64,000 bases of DNA from Leptospira limi (GTDB lineage: Bacteria; Spirochaetota; Leptospiria; Leptospirales; Leptospiraceae), in contig NZ_JAMQPV010000004.1 of NCBI RefSeq assembly GCF_026151395.1, forward strand, positions 1 to 64,000, read 5' to 3'. The position numbers were made by a program, and so were the translations under genes. A model generated the notes under the pieces. That model saw only the letters and a program-made list of their open reading frames with translations. It had not been told where the DNA came from and searched no databases. Positions 8,381 to 15,255 of the stretch are shown here, piece after piece (positions within the stretch are counted from its first letter, which is position 1; each line of letters opens with the position of its first letter).

Positions 8381-9112
8381 ATGAACCAATACAAACTGCC
8401 TTCCCAAGAAAAGAAACCCGAATATGTAAGAAAGAACTTTGATGGAATCGCAAGAGCTTACGACAGATTCAATGATTGGAATAGTTTTTTCCTACATCGA
8501 ATCTGGAAAGATTGGGTTGTCAAAGAAGCTAAAAAAGAGGTCCCCCAAGCAACATCTGCATTGGATCTATGTTGTGGTACAGGTGATATCACGTATCGGT
8601 TATCTTTGGATCCCCAACTGCAAACGGTAGTTGGACTCGATTTTTCAGAACAGATGTTATCCTATGCTTTCCCGAAGGTAGAAGGGAAAACACAGGTCAA
8701 ACTCCTTGTAGGTGATGCCATGGACCTCAAACAATTTCCCGAAGGGAGTTTTGATATTGTAACAATGGGTTTTGGCCTAAGAAATGTTTCGGATTTAAAA
8801 AAATGCCTTTTTGAGATCAAACGAGTGTTAAAGAAAGATGGAGTGTACGTCAATTTGGATGTTGGTCGTGTGAGACCCAAATTTCTGAAATACTTTGCTG
8901 ATTTTTACTTTTTTAAAATCGTTCCTTTATTTGGGTATTTGTTGTATGGGAAACAAAACGAAATGTTTGATTACCTCCCCCATTCTTCCAAACTTTACCC
9001 CGACCAAGAAACACTTTCTCTGATCCTAACAGAAATTGGATTTACCAATGTCCGTTTTCAGAATTTTGTATTTGGAAATGCAGTTGCCCATATTGCAAAA
9101 AAGGGAAAATGA
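8381..9112 (+). CDS. ubiE: Demethylmenaquinone/ubiquinone C-methyltransferase (UbiE/MenG)
   Basis: A 243-residue class I SAM-dependent methyltransferase. UbiE/MenG signatures are clear: VRKNFDGIARAYDRFND near the start, motif I ALDLCCGTGDITYRL, GLDFSEQML, GDAMDLKQFPEGSFD and GFGLRNVSDLKKCL. It methylates the demethylated quinone ring in the last step of menaquinone (and, where present, ubiquinone) synthesis. The frame stays open far upstream, antisense to exbB, but family alignment places the start at 8381 or 8363. Neither has a convincing Shine-Dalgarno, so a leaderless or coupled start is possible. The 3' end is followed by the LruC gene after 167 bases. Confidence 0.92.
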   Translation: MNQYKLPSQEKKPEYVRKNFDGIARAYDRFNDWNSFFLHRIWKDWVVKEAKKEVPQATSALDLCCGTGDITYRLSLDPQLQTVVGLDFSEQMLSYAFPKVEGKTQVKLLVGDAMDLKQFPEGSFDIVTMGFGLRNVSDLKKCLFEIKRVLKKDGVYVNLDVGRVRPKFLKYFADFYFFKIVPLFGYLLYGKQNEMFDYLPHSSKLYPDQETLSLILTEIGFTNVRFQNFVFGNAVAHIAKKGK

Positions 9113-9226
9113 TGCTTTTTTAAGCAATTATGTCTGATCAGTTTCGAAAATTGTCCTTTTTTTTGATCCCTGTTCGTACTTCTACCCAGAAATCCCATGG
9201 ATTTCCCTAATTTTTTTGCAAAAGCG

Positions 9227-9255
9227 TTGATTATTTTCAATATTTGTCGTTTAAT
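9227..9255 (+). promoter_or_regulatory. Putative promoter for the LruC-domain lipoprotein gene
   Basis: TTGATT (9227-9232), a 17-base spacer and TTTAAT (9250-9255) lie about 25 bases upstream of the ATG at 9280, with an AGGTAGGA ribosome site between. Matches to consensus are moderate. The AT-rich gap 9113-9279 shows no other gene. Confidence 0.4.
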
Positions 9256-9279
9256 CTCCTATACAGGTAGGAAAAAAAT

Positions 9280-11043
9280 ATGAATCGATGGATCATTCTT
9301 TTGGTGCTTCCTCTCTTTCTTCTGGATTGCTCCAATAAGAAAAAAGGAATGTTATTACTCCCCTTTTTAGGGCTCGGCGACGGAACTACACAAGCCACAA
9401 CGGCTTCCGCAAATGATGGTGATGGAACATTTACTGTGGTAGGATTGGAAACAACAGATCCAAGCCAAGTGACTACACCTGATTCCAATACAAACACTGG
9501 TGATACTGGTAATTCCGAAACTCCTTCCGTAGTCACTCCAACACCAACTCCAGCTGCGCCAACTCCTGGACCTACAACCGTTAATAATGAAACAACAACG
9601 ACTGTGGTTGACCAAACCAATGGTGGAGATTTTAATTTTGAAACGAATATCACTGTACCAGTTACCGTTGTGATTGTGAATGAGGCAGGTCCAGTGACCA
9701 ACGCTCCTGTCACTGTGACGGAGTCGATCACAACAGGGGAACCAAACGTTGTGGGAGTCGGAACTACTAACGGCAATGGTTCAGTCACCATTCCAATCAG
9801 TGTCCCCCCTACGGTTGTTTCTGTTGATATCAGTGTTGTCGGTGTGAATCCAACAACTGGAGAAGTTGTGGAAATCGTGGGATCAGCTCCCGTACAACAA
9901 CCAGCAACTGGATCTAATTCAGAAGGCACTGTTGTGGTAGCACCTGTAATCAATGTAGACACTACCAATTTCCAACCAGTCAACGGTTGTGTGCAAGCAG
10001 TTGATTCGGATTGTGATGGTATTGCAAATAATTATGACGAATTCCCAGATGACCCAAGTTTAGCAACCATTGCAAGAACTGGTCGTTATACAATTGCATT
10101 TGAGGACATGTTCCCTTCTGCAGGGGATGCGGACTTAAATGACCACTCTACAGTGTTCAGTACTGAAATGGACAAAACACCGACTAACAAAGTAAAAATC
10201 ATTCGTGGAACCTATACACATGTTGCAAAAGGTGCAGGTTACAATCACGAATTGAGACTTTCACTTGATGTTCCAACAAATGCTAATGTTCAAATCAGTT
10301 ACGTTGATGGAAGTGGAAACCCATGGAATGGATGTGCGTCTGCTCCCAAATACACTGCCAATACTGCAGGTGATTGCACTGGTGGAACATTAACCCCTGC
10401 ACAACTCAAACGTGGTGTATTAATCCTCCCAAGTTCTGATAAAACATTGTTTGGAAAGAAAAATGCTCCAGCAGCTGGATCTACTTTTACAATCAATGAC
10501 TTCGTAAGAGGGGTAACTGCACAAGTTACGATTACTTTCGAAGAACCAGTGGATTTGAATGCAACTAAGAACCTAGTTGGGGGACACCTAAACTACTTCC
10601 TTGCAATCAACCAAAAAACTGACGGTGTTTTCAGACAAATTTTCCGTCCAGGTTACTTCAAAGATGCAAAAGGAAAAGACTCCTTCCTCGATAAAAATGG
10701 TTTCCCTTGGGCGATCATCGTTCCAGGTGTTTTCAACCACCCAACAGAAGGTGCTGACATTCGCAAACCATCAACTTCTGGTTACATTTTCTTTAACTCT
10801 TGGATGAACTCCAATGGTGTTGCTCATAAGGATTGGTATTTACACATCGACCAAATCCCTGCACCAAACCGACCATCCTATGTAGTCAGAGTGAGTGATT
10901 TTTACACAGACAACGGATTTACTGCATACCTCATCAAAGCGGTTCGTAAGAATGCTTTGGAAGTATCAGCAAGCCTGATCGTCGTAGGAGCTGCGTTAGG
11001 TTTTCTCATGAAACGTAAAATGGGAAATCCAAAAGCCGCTTAA
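9280..11043 (+). CDS. LruC-domain lipoprotein
   Basis: 587 residues. The signal peptide ends in a spirochaete lipobox (PLFLLDCSNKK), so the protein is lipid-anchored. Residues about 30-230 are a low-complexity Thr/Val/Pro/Gly region with Ig-like strands (VPVTVVIVNEAGPVTNAPVT). The C-terminal half, from about residue 265 (TGRYTIAFEDMFPSAGDADL), is the LruC domain, named after a leptospiral lipoprotein studied in uveitis and also found in other bacteria; DSDCDGIANNYDEFPDDP just before it resembles a calcium-binding thrombospondin type 3 repeat. A short hydrophobic helix and KRK tail close the protein. Likely in the outer membrane or at the surface. Function unknown. Confidence 0.85.
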   Translation: MNRWIILLVLPLFLLDCSNKKKGMLLLPFLGLGDGTTQATTASANDGDGTFTVVGLETTDPSQVTTPDSNTNTGDTGNSETPSVVTPTPTPAAPTPGPTTVNNETTTTVVDQTNGGDFNFETNITVPVTVVIVNEAGPVTNAPVTVTESITTGEPNVVGVGTTNGNGSVTIPISVPPTVVSVDISVVGVNPTTGEVVEIVGSAPVQQPATGSNSEGTVVVAPVINVDTTNFQPVNGCVQAVDSDCDGIANNYDEFPDDPSLATIARTGRYTIAFEDMFPSAGDADLNDHSTVFSTEMDKTPTNKVKIIRGTYTHVAKGAGYNHELRLSLDVPTNANVQISYVDGSGNPWNGCASAPKYTANTAGDCTGGTLTPAQLKRGVLILPSSDKTLFGKKNAPAAGSTFTINDFVRGVTAQVTITFEEPVDLNATKNLVGGHLNYFLAINQKTDGVFRQIFRPGYFKDAKGKDSFLDKNGFPWAIIVPGVFNHPTEGADIRKPSTSGYIFFNSWMNSNGVAHKDWYLHIDQIPAPNRPSYVVRVSDFYTDNGFTAYLIKAVRKNALEVSASLIVVGAALGFLMKRKMGNPKAA

Positions 11044-11066
11044 AAACAATTCTACCTAAACAAAAG

Positions 11067-11106
11067 AAATCCTTCCTCCGAAACCACGGAGGGAGGATTT
11101 TTGTTT
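11067..11106 (+). terminator. Terminator-like hairpin whose 3' arm carries the next gene's ribosome site
   Basis: ATCCTTCCTCCG (11069-11080) pairs with CGGAGGGAGGAT (11087-11098), with one G-T pair, followed by a T-rich run to 11107. It ends the LruC gene message. The following gene's ATG is at 11108, and GGAGG in the right-hand arm is the only Shine-Dalgarno candidate for it, so folding would hide that site. Confidence 0.7.
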
Positions 11107-11107
11107 T

Positions 11108-12523
11108 ATGGCCTCTCTTTTACGGTTCGCTGACAAAGATTACTTTTTATCTGGCAATTTTTTCAAAGACCTTGAGTTCCACCATCCGATCCTTGTGGAT
11201 CCTCTTTGGCAAGGAACGAAGTTAGAAACTCAATTCCAACAGTTCCCTCTTCCTGACTTAAAAACACCGAACCACCGATCGTTTGGTTTAGTGACATCCG
11301 GATCCACTGGAGTCCCAAAAATAGTATGGAAAGAGTGGGCTGAAATCCATTCAGAACTTGAAGATTGGGCAAACGAAAAAGACATCCAAAGTTTTTTAGA
11401 TGGGACCAACGAATTCCAAGTCCAAGTCCCGTTTTGCCATCTCTACGGCCTTCTCTGGGGATTTTTACTTCCAAAACAGTTAGGAATCCCTATTGTCTTT
11501 GGGGATGGATATAAACATTCGGAAACGACTCTCTGCATTACTTCTGCCCCTCAGTTACAACTGGCGTTATCACAAGGTTTGCAACTCCCAAGAAGAGCCA
11601 TTGTTTCTGGGATGAAATTTCCAGTACCACTCGCTCGGGAACTTAGAGAAAAAACAGAAATTTCAATCATAGAGATTTATGGGTCCACAGAGACAGGCGG
11701 AATGGGTTACCGTGACCCACTTAGGCAAAATAGATTCCAATTTTTACCGAATGTAGAATTTCAATTCCAATCCGTAGAGGAAAATCAGGAACTTTTAGTC
11801 AAAAGTCCATTTGTTTCAAAACAATATTATTCCTTACAATCCAGTGAATGGGTATTATCTACAATACCCACTAATTCATATTATGCGACAGGAGATTTAG
11901 GAGAAAATTCGGATCTCGGATTTTATCTTTTCGGTAGGAAAGATCGTATTATTAAACACAAAGGAAAACGAGTGTCTTTGGACCGAATTGAATCAGAAAT
12001 ACTTGGTTTAGGACTCGAAGGTCAGTTTTTTTGTGTACCGGTCCATCATGAAACAGGTGATACAATTGGGTTATTTACGGATTCTTTACTTCCGATCGAT
12101 AGAATCTACCAGAGATTACGCAATGAACTCCCAAGTAGTCATGTTCCAAGAGTGATTGTCAAACAAAACGAGATCCCAAAATTACCAAACGGGAAAACTG
12201 ATTATTCCAAAATCTCAGGTTTGTGTTTTGAAGAATTCCTTAGGCTTCAATTGCTAAAAGAAAAAGGAAAAAACATCCAAAACATCAATTCGGAAACAAC
12301 AATTCCTGAAATACTTGAATCAATATTGGGTTCGGTTCCAAAACCAGACCAACATTTCATTTATGATTGTGGGATGGATTCTATCCTCTTTAGTGAACTC
12401 ATTTTGAAATTGGAAAAAAAATTAGGGCACCAAATCCCAGAGGAAGATAAACAAACCGGTTATTTAATCAGTTTGTCAGGGCTTGAAGAATATGTCAGGG
12501 ATAAACTGTATTTGATAGAATGA
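11108..12523 (+). CDS. AMP-forming acyl/aryl-acid ligase fused to an acyl-carrier domain
   Basis: 471 residues. Adenylation core motifs are seen in order: LVTSGSTGVPK (A3, phosphate loop), EIYGSTETGG (A5), YYATGDLG (A7), FGRKDRIIKHKGKRVSLDRIE (A8 hinge) and LPNGKTDYSK (A10 Lys). The N-terminal subdomain is short compared with typical acyl-CoA ligases. Residues about 395-471 resemble a carrier domain with DCGMDSILFSEL, where the Ser would take phosphopantetheine. The protein therefore probably activates a carboxylic acid and loads it onto its own carrier arm. It converges on the PYP gene; a p-coumarate substrate is possible but unproven. A lipid or peptide-type substrate is the alternative. 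Confidence 0.82.
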   Translation: MASLLRFADKDYFLSGNFFKDLEFHHPILVDPLWQGTKLETQFQQFPLPDLKTPNHRSFGLVTSGSTGVPKIVWKEWAEIHSELEDWANEKDIQSFLDGTNEFQVQVPFCHLYGLLWGFLLPKQLGIPIVFGDGYKHSETTLCITSAPQLQLALSQGLQLPRRAIVSGMKFPVPLARELREKTEISIIEIYGSTETGGMGYRDPLRQNRFQFLPNVEFQFQSVEENQELLVKSPFVSKQYYSLQSSEWVLSTIPTNSYYATGDLGENSDLGFYLFGRKDRIIKHKGKRVSLDRIESEILGLGLEGQFFCVPVHHETGDTIGLFTDSLLPIDRIYQRLRNELPSSHVPRVIVKQNEIPKLPNGKTDYSKISGLCFEEFLRLQLLKEKGKNIQNINSETTIPEILESILGSVPKPDQHFIYDCGMDSILFSELILKLEKKLGHQIPEEDKQTGYLISLSGLEEYVRDKLYLIE

Positions 12524-12530
12524 TGACTAA

Positions 12531-12563
12531 CTGGGAAAGAATGGAATCTTTCCCAGTTTTTTT
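12531..12563 (+). terminator. Rho-independent terminator after the ligase gene
   Basis: CTGGGAAAGA (12531-12540) and TCTTTCCCAG (12547-12556) form a perfect 10-bp stem with a 6-base loop, followed by seven T. It lies between the convergent ligase and PYP genes and terminates the ligase message. Confidence 0.9.
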
Positions 12564-12580
12564 GAATCGATAAAATTCTT

Positions 12581-12952
12581 TTATCTTAGTTTTACAAAGA
12601 TCCAATTTGAGTTTGTAGCTTTGTCGTGATACAAATGAATCACCACATTGGTAGGTTTCATTTTATAAGTAAAAACATAATTGAAAGCGATGTCCAAATC
12701 ACCTGAAATCATACCTTCTTTGAATCTACCGTAAAAAATACGGTTATTGGTACAGATTGCTACTTCCGTGAAAAAGTTTTTCCCTACCGCTGTTTGAATG
12801 GGAACATTGGCAAGTTCCGATTCATATTTATTGTAGAGTAAAATTTTACCTGATTCATCTACCTTTACAATTCCAAATGGGCATGCATCTGCTTCCGATT
12901 GGTTAAGGGATCCGAGTTTACCTAAAATACTTGGGTCTATAAATTTGCTCAT
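12581..12952 (-). CDS. pyp: Photoactive yellow protein (PYP, xanthopsin) blue-light receptor
   Basis: 123 residues, almost the length of Halorhodospira PYP (125), and collinear with it from memory. The chromophore pocket is conserved: Tyr40 and Glu44 (equivalent to Tyr42/Glu46, which hydrogen-bond the phenolate) and Cys67 in EVAICTN (equivalent to Cys69, which binds p-coumaric acid as a thioester). GKNFF, FYGRFKEG, the MKPT turn and the closing WIFVKL strand also match. Two pocket positions differ: Ala48 for Thr50 and Val50 for Arg52, which should shift colour or photocycle speed. The small upstream gene is 26 bases away on the same strand. A soluble cytoplasmic photoreceptor is expected. Confidence 0.93.
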   Translation of the reverse strand: MSKFIDPSILGKLGSLNQSEADACPFGIVKVDESGKILLYNKYESELANVPIQTAVGKNFFTEVAICTNNRIFYGRFKEGMISGDLDIAFNYVFTYKMKPTNVVIHLYHDKATNSNWIFVKLR

Positions 12953-12978
12953 TAATTTCGTTCCTGTCCGAATGTGTT

Positions 12979-13383
12979 TTATGTTTCGTATTCTGAATAC
13001 ATCGAATTAAGTTGTTCTTCCATTCCTCGGATGAGTTCCATCACCTCAGAAATAGAATGGGTTTTTGTTTCCTTTAACAACATTTCCTTTTCCGCATATA
13101 AATCAGAGATTTGTTCTTCAATGGAGTCTGACTCTATAGAATTTGACGGATTCCCTGTCGCATTTGTCACAGAATTTTCTTTTTCTGCGTATAAGTCTTC
13201 CACTTGCATTACCAAATCTTTTGTGACTTCAATGAGGCTTGTTACGTCCTCAGTCCCTCTGACTTGATTTCGGATCAATTCATTGATCCAATAAATGACG
13301 GAATTCTGTGATTTCGCCTTTTCTAAACGCAATCGTTCTGAAAGCGGATAGTGTTCTTCAATTTCCCTTTTAGTGAATATCAT
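12979..13383 (-). CDS. Hypothetical protein with a repeated DLYAEKE motif, upstream of PYP
   Basis: 134 residues, not recognised. The N-terminal 45 residues are basic and helical (KREIEEHYPLSERLRLEKAK). The rest is strongly acidic and helical, with a motif recurring at about 32-residue spacing: DLYAEKE (63-69), DLYAEKE (94-100) and SMYSEYE (127-133, the C-terminus). No signal peptide or membrane helix is seen. The stop is 26 bases before the PYP start, so it is probably co-transcribed and may be a partner or adaptor of PYP or of the divergent methyl-accepting protein. There is no clear Shine-Dalgarno before the ATG. Confidence 0.75.
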   Translation of the reverse strand: MIFTKREIEEHYPLSERLRLEKAKSQNSVIYWINELIRNQVRGTEDVTSLIEVTKDLVMQVEDLYAEKENSVTNATGNPSNSIESDSIEEQISDLYAEKEMLLKETKTHSISEVMELIRGMEEQLNSMYSEYET

Positions 13384-13385
13384 AG

Positions 13386-13398
13386 TCTAAATATTAGA
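13386..13398. promoter_or_regulatory. Small palindrome in the divergent promoter of the PYP operon and methyl-accepting gene
   Basis: TCTAA-ATA-TTAGA is a perfect inverted repeat 3 bases from the start of the small repeat-protein gene, in the 75-base gap that must hold promoters for both directions. It could be an operator, or simply part of an AT-rich -10 region. Confidence 0.3.
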
Positions 13399-13458
13399 TG
13401 TATTTTTTGTTAAAATTACGTCAAAAAAAATGAATCCTACAAAAAATTAGGGAAACCA

Positions 13459-14694
13459 ATGCCACAACAAAAAATCTTCAATGAAAAAGAGAGACTCTAC
13501 TCTCGTTTGGTTTGGAATGATTCTATCAATTTAGTCCTTTTTCTCCTCCTCGCAGGTATGTTTGGATACCAATCCATTTACGGACTTCTCCCAGTAATAA
13601 TCCAATTTATTGCTGGATCGGTGGTTTTTATTACTTTCGTATTTTCTATTTTTCGAATGATCCAAAATAAAAATATTCTAAAAAAAGATATAGTCTCAAA
13701 TCATTTAGCCGCTGATCCAGTTTTATTACTTTCCGGATATGGAATTGATATCCACGAATATTCGGAGTCTCTAACAGATACATGTTCTGATTTACAAAAA
13801 AGATTGGATGCCATTGGCAATCATATCATTGAATTAAATGAGAAAATTCAAACGACAGGCGGTGACATCGATCGTGTGTACCAAATTGTCTCCCAACTCG
13901 CTTCAGAAGAAGTAAAACTTATGGATGCAGTGGGTAAAACTTCAGAAGAAATCAACATCATGTTTGAAATTGTAAACGTCGTCATAGCTGAGATACAAAG
14001 CAGAAATGAAACAATGGAAAATTTAGTCCAATTAAGTAAGGATGGTAGAAAAAAAGTAAATGATACCAATTTTACAATCCAAAGGATCAGTGAGTCCTCA
14101 GGGAATATTCTAAAACTCATCGACTTCATTAATGGAGTATCCAAACAAACGAATTTACTAGCAATCAATGCGGCCATTGAGGCAACTCACTCTGGTTCCG
14201 AAGGGAAAGGATTCACGGTCATTGCTGACGAAATTAAAAATTTATCTACAATGACGGCAAACAATGCAAAACAGATTTCGAAAATCTTAAACGAAAATGT
14301 GAATGATTATAAAAAGGCAGAAAAACTTGGGATTGAATCGGGAGATGCCTTTCAATTCATCGCTTCGGAAATTCATATTGTTCATGGAACTATAGCGGAA
14401 GTTGTACAATCCATTCAGGAATTAAAGTCGAGAGGTGGCGCTATCCTTTCCAAAGCAAAAACACTAGATGATGTTGCAGAACGTGTGAGAGATACTTCTG
14501 GTGAGGTTTATGGTGAGATTGTTACGATCAATTCAAACCTAGACGAAATCCAATCCTTATCGAATACAATCCAAAATGAATGCGAAGAGATTCGTTCTGC
14601 ACAACAAGTCATCTTAAAAACGACTGAAATTTTAAAATCACAAATTAAAGAGATCCATTCTGTCACAGATAAGATGATGATGGGAACCACTTGA
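13459..14694 (+). CDS. Methyl-accepting chemotaxis-type protein lacking an extracellular sensor domain
   Basis: 411 residues. Two membrane helices (about residues 21-36 and 42-66) are separated by only a few residues, so there is no periplasmic ligand domain and no clear HAMP. The rest is a long cytoplasmic coiled coil with a recognisable signalling tip (QTNLLAINAAIEATHSGSEGKGFTVIADEI), the part that contacts CheA/CheW in chemoreceptors. The tip is degenerate (ATHSGSEG instead of AARAGEQG). A receptor of this type must sense through the membrane or a soluble partner. It is divergent from the PYP operon with 75 bases between starts, making PYP a candidate input. AGGGAAA precedes the ATG. Confidence 0.85.
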   Translation: MPQQKIFNEKERLYSRLVWNDSINLVLFLLLAGMFGYQSIYGLLPVIIQFIAGSVVFITFVFSIFRMIQNKNILKKDIVSNHLAADPVLLLSGYGIDIHEYSESLTDTCSDLQKRLDAIGNHIIELNEKIQTTGGDIDRVYQIVSQLASEEVKLMDAVGKTSEEINIMFEIVNVVIAEIQSRNETMENLVQLSKDGRKKVNDTNFTIQRISESSGNILKLIDFINGVSKQTNLLAINAAIEATHSGSEGKGFTVIADEIKNLSTMTANNAKQISKILNENVNDYKKAEKLGIESGDAFQFIASEIHIVHGTIAEVVQSIQELKSRGGAILSKAKTLDDVAERVRDTSGEVYGEIVTINSNLDEIQSLSNTIQNECEEIRSAQQVILKTTEILKSQIKEIHSVTDKMMMGTT

Positions 14695-14736
14695 AAATAG
14701 ATAGACCGATTGTTCTATAATTCAAAAACTGGGTGA

Positions 14737-15231
14737 ATGAGAAATAGAGAGATATTACTCGAATACAAAGTTCATCCCCTTTGGAAATTTTTAGAAGAAA
14801 CATATGGTTTTGAACAGGCATTCCGAATGTTCAAACCATATGAAGGGGCCAACATACTACCAAAACTCATCGATCGAAACACAATGGTAGTTTCCATGCC
14901 ACTCATTCTCTCCAATACAAATTATGTAGGGACCCATTTTGGTGGTTCCTTATATTCTATGTGTGATCCATTTTTTATGTTTTTACTCATGATGAATTTA
15001 GGAAAAGATTATATGGTTTGGGACAAAGGTGCAAAAATCGATTTTGTCAAACCAGGTGAAGGCACTGTAACAGCAACGTTCCATCTTCCTGATTCTGAAT
15101 TTGCAGAAATCAAAAATCTCTTACAAAAAGAGAAAAAAACAATCCGAACCTATGAGGCTCTCGTTGTTGGTGAAGATGGAAAAACTGTTGCTCAAATTAC
15201 CAAGGATTTGTACATCCGTAGGCTCACCTAA
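14737..15231 (+). CDS. DUF4442 hotdog-fold protein (thioesterase-like)
   Basis: 164 residues with the pattern of the DUF4442/PaaI-like hotdog family: a central THFGGSLYSMCDPFFMFLL helix followed by strands KGAKIDFVKPGEGTVTATFHL. Related proteins hydrolyse acyl-CoA or act on acyl thioesters, but no member of this exact group is well characterised to my knowledge. It follows the methyl-accepting protein by 42 bases on the same strand and could be co-transcribed, though only a weak ribosome site (GGGTG) is visible. If the neighbouring ligase makes an acyl thioester, this might be a proofreading thioesterase; that is speculative. Confidence 0.78.
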   Translation: MRNREILLEYKVHPLWKFLEETYGFEQAFRMFKPYEGANILPKLIDRNTMVVSMPLILSNTNYVGTHFGGSLYSMCDPFFMFLLMMNLGKDYMVWDKGAKIDFVKPGEGTVTATFHLPDSEFAEIKNLLQKEKKTIRTYEALVVGEDGKTVAQITKDLYIRRLT

Positions 15232-15255
15232 GCACAGTGAATGAATTTTCTTAAT

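Noticed and set aside
9237..9983. Long minus-strand open frame opposite the LruC-domain gene
   Set aside because: Its Val/Thr/Gly-rich translation is a mirror of the repeat-rich coding strand; the plus-strand gene has a signal peptide, lipobox and known domain.
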